Assembly: GCF_000005505.3 (NCBI RefSeq)
Contig: NC_016134.3
Coordinates: forward strand, 25,619,584 to 25,683,583
DNA: 64,000 nucleotides
From: Brachypodium distachyon
Lineage: Eukaryota > Streptophyta > Magnoliopsida > Poales > Poaceae
Reading direction: 5' to 3'
Of the stretch, positions 11,935-22,680 are shown piece by piece; the first letter of the stretch is position 1, and every line of letters begins with the position of its first letter. The notes under the pieces were generated by a model. That model was not told the DNA's origin, ran no database searches, and saw only the letters and a program-made list of their open reading frames with translations. The translations under genes and the position numbers were made by a program.

Positions 11935-14900
11935 CTAACTGACCTCAGAGCTTGTCTCTCCTAGCGTCATCCGCGAATCTTTATCCAGCTCAATCGGATC
12001 ATTTTCTGCCTGCCAAAATAAGGACACTTCACCTCATCCGCCGGCTCAGAGAAACAAAAGTACAAACGCAGATGTACACAAGCTTACTAGATTAAGTTTT
12101 GTGGGACAATGTAGAGGGTTATAACTTACCAGCTGTGAAGTGATCACCCCAATTCCGATATGTTCGTCCATACTTTCCGTTTCACAAAGTCTACCGATTA
12201 TATGTTGTGTATCCGGTCTCTTCGCCGGGTTGAAGTCAGTGCACTGTATTCCTATCTCAGCACATACTCGTACTTGTTCCAGCTGTAAGTCGCTCTGTGA
12301 TTTCTTGGACCCGTTACTCCAACATTCAACTACCTAGAATTGGATTAGTGAGTTATGAAGAGACGCACTATCTGTTTAGATCTGAAATTCAAGTCATGTA
12401 CTATATACTAGCCCGGGGCATGGTTTCAACACAATTACACAAAACTACATCTACTAATTAAGACTACAGGCCAACAATATTTTGTGTGATTTTGAATTAC
12501 TAAATATTGAGGCAGCATGACAATACTTTAGACCTACATGCAAGCATATGGTTCATGAGAGCCGCATCTTGGTGGAGTGTGGTAAAAGTGAAAAGAGAGC
12601 GATATTATGCTGCATCTAAAAAAAACTATCATCCGCAAAGCAATGCATTGGTTTTAAAGTCGAGCTTTTATTTCAAAACGAATTTCTTACATTCTCAACA
12701 TCGTGATAACCTTTTTCTCCGGTGAGTATCTCCATTATTGTTACACCAAGACTGTACAAATCAACATGGTATGTGATTACACCACTGAGATATTCTGGTG
12801 CAAAATATCCCCTGCATAAATACATATCCATGTGTTTGGTTAACGAGCAAGGTAGTGCAGTACAAATGATAGCGAAAAAGAGAGAAAACTATCAAGAGGC
12901 TTAGCAATCTTACATCGTTCCAGATACTTTCTGAGTAATAGCCCGGCTTTGCATTTTGTCCAAGCACCTCGAGAGACCAAAATCAGTGATTTTGGGCACC
13001 ATATTATCATCCAACAAGATATTTGCAGGCTTTAGATCTAAATGAATAAGATTGTTCTGATGAAGATAATTTAACCCCTGACAAATTCCTTTTATAATTT
13101 GATAGCATTTTCTCCACTCGAGTTGGCTTGACGCATCTACGAACGGGGGAGGATTAAAGGGTTTTAGCATTATCACTTGAAGTCCTTAATATTCGATACA
13201 ACTTTTACGATGGTTGGCGATTTTAGAAACCGTCCAACCTACTTGATCCAACGGTGGAGTACTAGGATGTACTGGAAAGTACTAAAATAAAAGTACTGGA
13301 AAGTACAAATATTAGTGATTTATTTTTTTAACTTAATTAGAAGATTGCATAATTATTCTGTGCGCGAACACTCTGTCGCCGTTCGCGGTGAACACGTCAA
13401 AACCAACTACCCCCGTCTCCCTCTCTCAGTCTCTCACCCTCGTCACTCTCTCGATGCAGCCACCGCCCCGGCACTGCAGCTCCGCCCACTCCCCGGCCTC
13501 CCCTGTCCCGCCGGCGCGGCCTCTGGCCCGACCCGCCACCGCCTGCGTGCCCCCCGTCGCCCCCACCCCCGGGCTCCCCCGTCCCGGTGGCGCGGCCCGC
13601 CTCCGGCCCCACCCCCGGTCTCCCCCGTCCTGGCCCCACGCCCCCGTTCCTCTCCCCGGCCTCCCCCGTCCCACCAGCGTGGCCTCTGGCCCGACCCGGC
13701 ACCGCGCCCCCGCTCCTCTCCGTCGCCCCCACCCCCGGGCTCCACCCGTCCCGGTGGCGTGGCCCGCCTCCACCCCCACCGCCGGACTCCCCTGTCCCGG
13801 CCCCGCGCCCCTGTTCCTCCACCTTAGGCCGACAGCTCCTTGTCTCCTCCCTCTCCTCGCGGCCTGCCGCCGCCGACCGGGCTGGTTGGCCAGATCCGCG
13901 CCGTCGATTGTGAAGCATAAGGTATGACCTATTGATCCCGAGACTTGGTAGTCTTGCTTTTCTATGAATATTAATGGTTATGATTCCGTCTATTGCTAAA
14001 GTCTGAGACAGTTGTGTCTGATTTGTGCCTTACAAAATAGACCTAGATGGCTTAGTTTTCTTGTGCTGATCAGGACTTTAAGTAGAAGGTTTCAAGCTTG
14101 CTAACTAACCAATCAGGCTTGATTGAATTATTAGCCCTTAAAAGTCACCAACATTGTGACAGTCAATTATACAGAAAGAGAAGCTACTTAGCTTGAAGCA
14201 TCATAAAGCAAGCTAATCTTTTGTTATGCGATCTGCTTGTGTGCTTGAAGAAGCAAAGGCCCATGCAAATCAGCTACGGTAGCACATCAAGTACCAAACT
14301 GGCTACTTCCTTGTACCCATTTAGACTGAACCAAATAACTCATCTAGGACCTAGGGTCCGTTTTTTCTGCAAGGAAAAGATAAACAAAATAAAGGAGAAA
14401 GATATATACTTGCCAAGTTGTCATGCAGGATCAGGTCAACCAAGAACTTAGGTAATTAGGAACAAAGTTTGGGCAAGGTAGCCTTTTCCTTCACGCAGGA
14501 GATGAACTCCTTCACCTGTTCCTGCCAAACATGTCACCATTTGATTTCAGCACATAGTTGCATATGTTACCGAAGATGAATTTGTTAATTAGTTAATTGT
14601 GTTTCTTAGAACATGATTTCTTTTTTCTGTTTTTGCAGGGCTTAGAACATGATTTCGCCTTCAATGTTTCATTATAATTATGGTGGGATTCAGGCTAAAA
14701 CGCAAAATGTAACATCTAAGGGCGATTCAGATGGTGATAATGATATCGTCATTGTGTCAAGCTGAAACATAGCAGAATACCTGCCCAAAGCTACATAGGT
14801 CAGGCATTTTTTGAACTCAAAGCCACGTAACATTTGTTTTCTCTCTTTCATGACTGGGACGTTCTCCTCTTTGCACCAAATGTTGAGTAATGGCATAACC

Positions 14901-17900
14901 TTGTCTAAACAATCCAGGATCACTTTGTCTTGATCGTATCGGAGTTCATATATATTCCATGGAAATACACGAAAGAAGGAGTAACTAAACGAGCAGCTAC
15001 AAGGTATGATACTTCATGCACTCCATCTATAACAATTAAGTACACTCATAAACTGAGGACTCATAGAAGGAACAATTAAGGAAGCATGCATGTACTACTG
15101 TTACCCATAACTTATCTTATAATTAAGTACACTCATAAAGTGAAGAACATGTCGTTTCAAATTGTCACTCCTTATGAACCTCATATTTCCTTGTATAGGC
15201 TCTTTGTATGGCGTCCTAGTTGGGTTTTCCTGCGTGCTCTGCCCTCTACACGTTCAGCGATTGCATTTGTGGCAAATTGCTCTATCACAGCGACATGACT
15301 AGTAGGTTTAGGTGGCGTAATCTTCCTTGGGCGTCCACGTTTCCGCTTTAGGCAGCCGGATGTCTCGGATTTGCTAGCATCATGCAGAGGGTTATCTTTT
15401 TTGCTGGCAGCATCTGGAGGGCTGTTCTCCTTGTTGTTGGCAGCATCTGGAGGGCTTTTCTCCTTGTTGTTGGCAGCATCTGGAGGGCTAATCTCCTGGA
15501 CATCATCGTCTGCAGCATTGGGTTGAACAAGCTTTGCAATGCTTGCTTCGTAGGCCGTCTTCTGTAGAGCAGAAAGTGGTGCGCTAGCTGTATTGTGCAA
15601 ACGCGAAAGATTAAATATTGATGAACCGAATTGCCGGTTGTGTAGCACTAACCGTTATTGGATTCTTATAGGATTCTAGCCGAAGCCGGTTACGATCTGA
15701 ACGCAGCATACTTGAACATATTTTCCAGCTGAAAATATGTATCTGTGACTAAATATGATAGCAGCACATATCTTAGCGTAACAAAATTAGTAACTAGAAG
15801 AGTGGAAACAAAATTAGTGTTTTGCTCACCTGTGTGAAATCTTCGGCCATCTTTTCCCCGTCCCATGACAACATGTATTTTAGTGTGTATGCACCACAAG
15901 AATGGCTGCAATGTGAAGTTTAAGCTCAGTAATCTTTAGTAGTTCAGAAATAATTTGTAATGCAACACGTACCGTCTGTCGGTTGTGGTATGTTGGTATA
16001 GCATACATTATTCCATTGAGAAATGTTGATGGGCACTGGTGCTTGTACTAAGCCGCACTTGACTGCATCTTCGATGCACGTCTGAATAGACTCCGTTAGG
16101 CTAGTTTCCTTGGCCTCATCACGAAGGTGTGGTATAGAGTTGAGGACCTGAATCTCTTCCTTATCGAAATTCAATATCAGTAGAAGCCAGTGGGAATCAT
16201 GTACATTCAATGGGATTTGTACCTGCGGTGAAATTTATGCTGTCTGAGGTTAGGTAAGAATTCGGATAACACAATAAAAATATAGTTTTGTAGGATCGAC
16301 GAGATGAAATGATGCATGTAGTTTCAGAATATGAAATAGGAAAGCGGAACACGCATACCTTTCGGTGTCCTACAAGTTTCTTTACTATGCGATCAAGCCA
16401 ATTGGTATCTCGTCCGCTAGTAATACCCCCACTTTGCCCTAACAACTTTCTCGTTTCTTTTGGGTATACGACTGATGTAGTATCAGTCTCTACATTGCTA
16501 ATGTATGCGTATGCATGAATAACCTGCAAAAGTTGCAATCATGTAATATGCCACCAGTTGGTATAGTCATAGGAATTTGCAATGTTAGGAGATTACCTCA
16601 TCGAAAATGAATCCGCGGGTGACATTAGGCCTTAGTAGATGAACTTGAAGGACAATCTCTCCAACGTCAACTACTTCAGCCGGGGGGCAACTTTGGCGGA
16701 TGAAAGCCGTGACCTCTATGTCTTCTTCTGTCAACATGTAGTCATTGTCGAATACAGGCATGCATGGTGGGGTGAGTTTGTTGGTGACATCTTTCTCCGG
16801 GTGCTTGTTGATTTCCATGTGATCATCACGGGGTGTTGTAGCAGCAGTCTTAGATGGTTCAAAACGAGGAGTTGGTGCAACCTTGCCATTAATAACGCCG
16901 TCTTGTTCCTATAAGAATGATTGATCATAAATTTGTTCATATTAGCAAGGAATATATGCCTACAATTCTCACCTGGACAAATGCAGCCGTAGACGTTGGT
17001 TGCGTGTTGCCATGAACCATTTTCCTAAATCTCTGGACCATGAAATACATGTAATGAATATATATCCAGGATGTTACATGGGAAGATGCATTTTAAACCG
17101 ATGTTAGTAGTATCAGATACCTGGAATTCTCTTTTGACCTCGATGAGTTCATCCTCCACCTTAGACAACCTTGTTTTGGTAGCATTTTGTGTCCTAATTT
17201 CTCCGACCTCCTTAGTCAAGGCGAGAATTCTGGAATCAATTTTGTGCTCCATGTCCAGTAGTTGTCTGCCTATTTTTTCTCGATTTCTAGTCTTTGCCTG
17301 GAGATAGTTTGCATTATCGCATCCATCTGTCACATAAATATCGACATATAATGTACAAAACTAAATTAGTAAGTAGAGTGCGAGATTTTATGGTATTGAA
17401 CAGAGTGTGACTTAGTTGGTCATACTTGTTGGTTGCTAATACCAAGATATCTTGGTTGTGCTTCGAAGCTGAAATCTCCATCCGCGTGTATCTTTTCATT
17501 TGCTGGCATGGTAGGTTGAGCATTGGGAATGTTCATCCGTCCATTGTCATCACAAATGTTCATCGTAACCTTGCAAAAGGTAGAATGCATCGGTCATAAG
17601 AATTAAATAAGCTAAAATGAAATAGTTGTGCATATAAAAGTACCTCTCCTTGATCTGGTCCTCCACTAACATAGGCTGCCGCTCTTAGTGATGCGTTTCC
17701 TTCATCCCATCTTGCCATCAACGGAGGGGATATAGGATCATAGGAGACCGGCCCAGCATGGACATGCTCCCAGTACCAGAACTACATAAAAGTGGTAGTT
17801 AATATACTGAACTTACTCAGGGATATTTGTCGAGTTTATGTACTGATTGTGTTTTACTGTAACAACACTTACTTGTAGCAAAGGTAAATTTCCTTGAAGG

Positions 17901-20900
17901 CTTGTTCGGTCTAGTTATTGAAAATTCCAGATGGAATCGAACAAGTGAGCCAATGTGAAACATCCCTAGTTAAATTTGGGAATGTCTGCCACATCCTTAA
18001 CCAGGGCCAAATATTTGCGGTCCACATGTTTGTTGTCGGTGCTAAAATAATACCAATGGTATACATGGCATACAGAACGAAATGCCTGATGAAGTGATCA
18101 TCAGGAGTTGTGGAGGTTTTGATCAGGGTCTCAAGGGTTGTTAGCATTAGTCTATTGTCAGTCTAGTAAGCATTAAACAAGTCCATGTTTGCTGATCCTT
18201 GTCCTTCTATATGTTTATAGATATCCTCCCCTTGAATCGGAATGTCCATTATATGGGACACATCCTTTTCGGTCATAGGAATTTCCTGTCCACACAACCG
18301 AAAGGTTTTCTTGGGGCAAATGCAGCGCTTGGCAAGTCTCACTAGCATTATTCGTTGTAAAGACGTTGGCTTCATTTGCATGAGCCCTCCAAGTCGGGTT
18401 TTTTTTCTGATGGCCGCATTGTGGGCAGGTGACAAACCTTGACAGGTATTTGCAAATCTAGTTGGCGAGCATACCAACTTCATTTTTGCAAATTTTACAA
18501 AAAGTTCCTGCAACACACATGAATTATTTGTAAGGCTAAAAAAAATTTGTGTGTAAAAATGCACCGAGAGGATTCAAACAATACCTCTTTTGTTTCTTCA
18601 TCAGGTGGTAATCCTGTGTCCGCAACAATTTGAGTAGAAGTATCCATCTTATTTGTTTCCTGTAAAGCTATACCCCTAAACTGTATTTGTTTGCAGGGAG
18701 GAACTGTGACTGCCAGGACAAACAATTATGGAGCAAAAATTTGGTTTTGAAGCAGAGAAAACTTGACAAACAACAGTCTTTTGTTGGTTTTGACGTAAAG
18801 TATGTGGGAACATGGTGTGCCTAAGCATTCCAGCTTATGGCAAAAACAGTAAATCCTGTCCAAAGAACCTTCCTTCACCTCACAGTGCACCTGGAACTTC
18901 TTCTCTCTTCTATCCTTCTTAGCCACAACATACGTACTCAAATTGTCTGCATCTAGTATCTCAAACATGGTACAGTTACTTGCAGCATTTGTACTCCATC
19001 TGACCAACGCAAACATTGCACGAGTGAAAACTTGTGCAGCGTGTTTCTCGAGACTTGAAGCATCAACCTCTGTAAATGGTACGGACTGCAAGGCCACAAT
19101 GTCTAGGATCGACTCGTTTAGGCATCGTGTCGAAAGGCAACGCTCATAATGTTCTAGCATTTTAAACAATGTCATGCTACCATCAAGATGGGTATGTAGA
19201 ACAGAGTTCAGGCTCTCGCTCCTCTGATTACTGCTCAATCCTAAGAAACAGTGCCCCACCAGATATGGGGCACACCACAGCTTCCTCATCTGATACATCT
19301 GATGCAACCACGACTCCTGACTTGTTACTTTAGTCCTTTCTAAGAAATCCAGCCATTTTTTCTCATGCTCTTCTATGGGAGAGCGATCATATATAAAAGA
19401 TCTGAATTCTACCTTAACCAAAGCATCACCAAGATGACGTACGATGTTCTGCTGAATGTGCCATACGCACAACCTATGAATCGTGTCAGGCCAGACCACC
19501 CTTATCGCTCTCTGCATTGCCAGGTCCCCGTCGGTGATCACAGATATCAGGTGCTTCTGGGCCATGGCAGCAGAAAAGGTCCGTAGCATCCACTCGTAGG
19601 ACTCGCTTGTTTCATGAGAAATAATACCACATCCAAAAACAACAATGCTGCGGTGGTGATTCAGCCCAACAAACGGCACAAAGGGCAGGTTGTACTTATT
19701 GGTCCTGTACGTGCTATCAAAAACAACAACATCGCCAAAAACCTCGTGGTCAAGCCTGGATTGACTATCGGCCCAAAACAATCCCTTGAGATGCCCCTCT
19801 CCATGGACCAAGTACTTGAAGAAAAAATTTGGATCTCTCTCCTGGCGCTCCATCATGTGACAGATCACCATTTGGGCATCACCGGCAGCGACTGTTTCTT
19901 GCTTATAGAGATGGCAGAAATTATAAATGTCCCTCGTGGTACATCCAACTTCATCATATCCACCGTACTGCATCACCAGGATATCCATGATTTTATGTTT
20001 GCGGAGCCTAGATATTTCCATCTCTACAATGTCCGCTTTCTGCTCGTCGCTGATTCTTCTATGCGAACGCAACAGACAAGCAAGATCCCGTGGGGCAAGA
20101 GGATGGGTGTGCTCATCGATGAAATCCTTCACGAACCAATGCCCTGTTTCCTTGACTCTTGCAATGACCGATTTGGCTCGACACCCAACACGAGTGAGAT
20201 TGCGTGGCCTCCTCTTCCTGTCTTCTCTCTTCATGTGCTTCTCTTCACGCGAACCTTCACGACTACAGACAAATTTCCTCAGAATTATCTCCTCGTTGGC
20301 TTCATCCCACTCAACATAGCTTTTCCGCACACTAAAACCTTTTTCAAGAGCATAACTGTTATAGAACTCGAAACCATCATTCTCGCTACCAAACGTCCTC
20401 TCGACGATGTCAAGGTACTCATCAACCATGTCTTTAATCACATACAAATCAAGATTATGTCATGAAAGCAAACCAAAACAGGAACTCTAAAACGGCATTA
20501 TTGCATTGGAATTATGGAATTTCAATGCATTGAGTTCATCAAGAGCAAGAAATTAACGTAATAATCAATCTTTAAGAAGATTCGGTCATGCCAGAAACCT
20601 CAGTGTGCATGAAAAAAGGTACAAAGTGCCAGATTTTTTGGATTGAATTTTACACGAAAAGAAAAGAAAAAGGAACTAAATGTTACCTCGGCGGTGGCGG
20701 CGGCCAAGGCCGTGCCAGGCAACGCTCGACGAGGGCGGGGCCGCCGGATCCGGATGGGGGTGGTCGTCGGCAACCCGGATCCGGCCGGTGGGGACGTGGG
20801 CAGCGACGCGGGCGGAGCACGTGGCGGCCGCCCGAGGGGAGCACGCGGCGGCGTCGGCGCGGGCGGAACGCGCGGCGAGGGCCGTGCAGTCGGCGGGAGG

Positions 20901-21859
20901 AGGGGAGGCGGCGGCGGCGGCACGAGGGGAGCAGGTGGGAGGCGGCGCGCCGGCCCAAGGGGAGGAGGCGGCGGCGGCGGCGCGAGGCGAACGGGGGGAG
21001 GAGGGGGCGGCACGAGGTGGACGTAGGGAGGAGGCGGCGGCGGCGCGAGGTGGACGGGGGGCAGGCGATGCAAAGCAGGAGAGCAGGTCAGGGAAGGAGA
21101 TGCGGGCGAGTAAGCGCCTTAGCAGGGAACGGGTTCAATTTTAGATCAACCCAATAATCAACGGTTCTAATTAATTCTCGCGGAAGTACTGAGAAGTACT
21201 GGAAAGTACTCGCCAATCACCGTAAAAGAGCTCAACATTCGAATGTATAGATAGCAATAACATGGTGAGTACCGTCTTTGAGATACTCCATATAATCTTT
21301 AAAAATGAAGATGAAGATTAAAAGAAATTTTGCATGCCTATGATCCTACCAGTGATATACTTATCAAGACTCCCTTTAGGAAGATACTCGAAGCAGAGCA
21401 ATTTTTGTTGTACATCTGCAATGACAAATTCCCCCTCGTACTTTTCCGCTCTTCCTTGTGTGTCAGCACAATATCCTAGAAACCGTACTACATTTTTGTG
21501 CTTTGCTATCATGAGACATTCAACTTCTCGTTTGAACTCCTTCTCATGCACATACGGATTAGACAGACTCTTCACAGCGACATTCCCTTTCTGAAGTATT
21601 CCCTGCAGTCACAAGATGACTTGACAGGATCAAGTTGAGTTCAAAGATCAACTTTGATCAACTCGGACAGTTTAGAGTTGTAACATACCTGGTAAACAAC
21701 TGCAGACCCACCTTGGCCAATTTTCTGCTTATGTGAGAAACCGTAAGTTATTTCTGCCAGAAGTGACAATGGCGTTGCCTTCGGTCCTGCCGTTTCATCA
21801 CGAAGCATGCCCTCCAGCTCACTTCGTGTAACAATTGATTGGGAATCCCTTTTAGCCAT
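11935..21859 (-). CDS. Non-RD receptor-like cytoplasmic kinase
   Basis: Serine/threonine kinase of the plant receptor-like kinase superfamily, 348 residues, without signal peptide or membrane segment, so probably cytoplasmic. Six coding exons with canonical splice sites: 21859-21689, 21602-21350, 13136-12914, 12811-12691, 12333-12130 and 12009-11935. The lengths sum to 1,047 bp and stay in frame. Landmarks are the Gly-rich loop GQGGSAVVY (about 48-56), VAVK with Lys68, HLDLKPAN (173-180), DFG (193-195) and APEY after the activation loop. His-Leu-Asp in place of His-Arg-Asp makes it a non-RD kinase, a class enriched in innate-immunity signalling; that role is inferred. Coding intron 2 (13137-21349) contains an 8-kb MULE in the same orientation; without it the intron would be about 0.2 kb. 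A TATA box and leader exon lie at 23.5-23.7 kb. I recognise the family, not a named gene. Confidence 0.88.
13430..13900. repeat. GC-rich minisatellite near the left MULE end
   Basis: Very C-rich on the plus strand. A unit of about 165 bp is duplicated: the block CCCGTCCCGGTGGCG and its surroundings occur near 13578 and 13746, and the block GGCCTCTGGCCCGACCC near 13518 and 13680. It ends at a plausible donor (AAG|GTATGACC at 13921) and may be a leader exon of an inward transcript. Long proline-rich open frames here reflect composition, not a protein. Confidence 0.6.
13921..15180. other. Non-coding part of the MULE
   Basis: I see no convincing coding exon between the GC-rich left flank and the last exon of the accessory gene. 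The sequence is AT-rich, intron- or UTR-like. Confidence 0.4.
15181..15648 (-). CDS. AT-hook C-terminal exon of MULE accessory gene
   Basis: The last long exon on the MULE coding strand runs to a TGA at 15181-15183. It encodes a low-complexity region with about three 11-residue repeats of the type SPPDAANNKE (33-bp DNA repeats near 15390-15495), followed by KRKRGRPRKI. That is a classical AT-hook (GRPRK flanked by basic residues), which binds the minor groove of AT-rich DNA. Position and strand suggest it is the C-terminus of the Ulp1-like protein encoded just upstream (15842-16820), but the joining splice sites were not proven. The exon start is uncertain because the 5' part of the open frame may be intronic. 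Confidence 0.55.
   Translation of the reverse strand: MLHNRQFGSSIFNLSRLHNTASAPLSALQKTAYEASIAKLVQPNAADDDVQEISPPDAANNKEKSPPDAANNKENSPPDAASKKDNPLHDASKSETSGCLKRKRGRPRKITPPKPTSHVAVIEQFATNAIAERVEGRARRKTQLGRHTKSLYKEI
15842..16820 (-). CDS. Ulp1-like cysteine protease exons (MULE accessory)
   Basis: Minus-strand exons carry the C48 (Ulp1/SENP) peptidase pattern. In order come a lead-in exon (16818-16585), an exon with VIHAYAYISNVE (about 16530-16360), an exon with the catalytic-His segment SHWLLLILNF (about 16195-16165) ending in PQPTDG, and a short exon with HSCGAYTLKYMLSWDG (15890-15842) that supplies the catalytic Cys in the usual SCG context. Ulp1 enzymes process or remove SUMO; Ulp1-like genes carried by plant MULEs are known as a class, but their role in transposition is not established. 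The exon-exon phase between PTDG and HSCG does not join cleanly with the splice sites I chose, so either a site is mis-set or the gene has a small lesion. Confidence 0.6.
17025..17333 (-). CDS. Coiled-coil exon of MULE accessory gene
   Basis: Minus-strand open segment rich in Lys, Glu, Arg, Leu and Ile, with heptad-like spacing in KIDSRILALTKEVGEI and LSKVEDELIEVKREF. It lies between the mobile-domain-like exon and the Ulp1 exons, so it probably belongs to the same protein. The exon ends are not fixed; the 3' part of the open frame (after VSDT) is probably intron, since a donor-like GTATCTG follows. Confidence 0.4.
   Translation of the reverse strand: MTDGCDNANYLQAKTRNREKIGRQLLDMEHKIDSRILALTKEVGEIRTQNATKTRLSKVEDELIEVKREFQVSDTTNIGLKCIFPCNILDIYSLHVFHGPEI
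18163..18564 (-). CDS. Mobile-domain-like N-terminal exon (MULE accessory)
   Basis: Minus-strand frame with LGGLMQMKPTSLQRIMLVRL, then CPKKTFRLCGQEIPMTEKDV and SHIMDIPIQGEDI. This pattern (GLxxLLxI..., then a strand 'F.L.G..IPIT..DV..IMGLP..G') is what precedes Ulp1-like domains in many plant transposon-encoded proteins, often labelled aminotransferase-like or plant mobile domain. It starts about 160 bp after the MURA stop, so the accessory protein could be a separate gene or a spliced extension of MURA. The true exon start was not determined. Confidence 0.5.
   Translation of the reverse strand: MHFYTQIFFSLTNNSCVLQELFVKFAKMKLVCSPTRFANTCQGLSPAHNAAIRKKTRLGGLMQMKPTSLQRIMLVRLAKRCICPKKTFRLCGQEIPMTEKDVSHIMDIPIQGEDIYKHIEGQGSANMDLFNAY
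18726..20429 (-). CDS. FAR1-related MULE transposase (MURA type)
   Basis: Open frame of 567 residues from the ATG at 20429; reading frame continues upstream without another ATG. N-terminal FAR1 DNA-binding domain (FEFYNSYALEKGFSVRKSY, then an EHTHPLA zinc-binding type end near residue 110). The central MULE transposase domain shows DDE-type acidic positions in VVFDSTYRTNKYNLPF, ISVITDGDLAMQRAI and the NQRSESLNS region. A C-terminal SWIM zinc finger reads CFCHKLECLGTPCSHIL. This is the Jittery/FAR1-FHY3-like class of transposase, which binds the element ends and catalyses transposition. The last 19 codons after HILYVKTNK look like intron read-through, so the true C-terminus may be spliced. No internal stop was found, so this could be an active gene. 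Confidence 0.88.
   Translation of the reverse strand: MVDEYLDIVERTFGSENDGFEFYNSYALEKGFSVRKSYVEWDEANEEIILRKFVCSREGSREEKHMKREDRKRRPRNLTRVGCRAKSVIARVKETGHWFVKDFIDEHTHPLAPRDLACLLRSHRRISDEQKADIVEMEISRLRKHKIMDILVMQYGGYDEVGCTTRDIYNFCHLYKQETVAAGDAQMVICHMMERQERDPNFFFKYLVHGEGHLKGLFWADSQSRLDHEVFGDVVVFDSTYRTNKYNLPFVPFVGLNHHRSIVVFGCGIISHETSESYEWMLRTFSAAMAQKHLISVITDGDLAMQRAIRVVWPDTIHRLCVWHIQQNIVRHLGDALVKVEFRSFIYDRSPIEEHEKKWLDFLERTKVTSQESWLHQMYQMRKLWCAPYLVGHCFLGLSSNQRSESLNSVLHTHLDGSMTLFKMLEHYERCLSTRCLNESILDIVALQSVPFTEVDASSLEKHAAQVFTRAMFALVRWSTNAASNCTMFEILDADNLSTYVVAKKDRREKKFQVHCEVKEGSLDRIYCFCHKLECLGTPCSHILYVKTNKRLLFVKFSLLQNQIFAP
20690..21110. repeat. GC-rich low-complexity right flank of the MULE
   Basis: Composed largely of GGCGGCGG-, GGAGGAGG- and GGCACGAGG-like words. 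In the transcription direction of the MULE (minus) it lies upstream of MURA and probably forms its leader. The long Gly/Arg- or Pro-rich open frames on both strands reflect composition. Confidence 0.6.
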
Positions 21860-22355
21860 TTGCAGTTACATTCCTGCAAGAAAGTGCAGCATTTCTGAGG
21901 ACCAGCTCCCAAATGACTCAAGTATACAATCATGAAAGTAGAAACTAGAAATACAAAACGATTATCACTTTTCTGGATTGGAAGTAGTAGAGGAAGTAAC
22001 AGCTAAATTCACTAGTAGAAGAGTTGTTACTTAGAACCATGTTTTTTGTGGGACCAAGCATAATAAACAGTAGATATTTTGAAGTCTTAGCAACAAGGTG
22101 AAGAAACTATTTGTTGGAGGAGTTGTTACTATCTCCCTTTTCTTACCAACAACCTTATTAATGGATTCTTAGGATGCCCCAATGGCCCATTTCCTGTAGC
22201 CAAAGTTCCTGTTTGAACCAATTATTGGTAATAGTTTCTCTTTTAGTGGAAAAGATCTGTTTATTTGCCTGGTATATACGTGTATCATTCTCATTTGATA
22301 TATCCAGGCAGCAAATAATTAGGAACTTATATTAGGATCGTTGAAACAAGAGTTA

Positions 22356-22462
22356 CTCCCTCCGTTTCATAATTCTTGTCGAAATGTTACATGTATCTAG
22401 ACATTTTTTAGAAATAGATGCATCCATTTTTAGACAAATTTGAGACAAGAATTATGAAATGG
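22356..22462. mobile_element. Stowaway MITE
   Basis: Flanked by TA on both sides. Starts CTCCCTCCGTTTCATAATTC and has the inverted pair TTTCATAATTCTTGTC / GACAAGAATTATGAAA. The usual final GGAGGGAG of the right arm is missing. Confidence 0.75.
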
Positions 22463-22680
22463 TACTTTCTTCTATGCAAAATGCACGTTCTTGACATGAT
22501 GCAGTATTCAAGGTGATATGCTAACCATCATTTGCATGCAGAAAGGTTTGCCTCACAAAGGAAATAATAAGACTTCATAAAAGTACATATATTTCATAAT
22601 AAATCTCATAGTATTAATTTGGAAAGTTTGACTTGTGAAACTCTAAAACAAAATACATATTGGAATTTAGAACGGAGGTA

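Larger units (their letters stand above)
13202..21228 (-). mobile_element. Mutator-like element (MULE), about 8.0 kb
   Basis: Bounded by short inverted repeats: CTTTTACGATGGTTGGCGA at 13202-13220 and its imperfect complement TCGCCAATCACCGTAAAAG at 21210-21228. Inside both ends are copies of GTACTGGAAAGTACT. It encodes a FAR1/MURA-type transposase (18726-20429) and, further along the same strand, exons of a Ulp1-protease-like accessory gene (15181-18725). GC-rich, leader-like stretches flank both ends. A 9-bp target duplication could not be recognised, so the exact termini are provisional. The whole element sits inside coding intron 2 of the kinase gene. Confidence 0.75.

Noticed and set aside
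13315..13927. Several overlapping open frames of 100-180 codons on both strands
   Set aside because: They are Pro/Arg/Gly-rich products of extreme GC composition with a 165-bp DNA repeat; no frame shows a family or motif.
19614..20465. A 283-codon plus-strand frame opposite the MULE transposase
   Set aside because: Shadow of the transposase frame; no domain and no supporting signals.
20588..21157. Long Gly/Arg-rich and Pro-rich frames at the right MULE flank
   Set aside because: Same cause: GC-rich low-complexity leader sequence, open in most frames at once.
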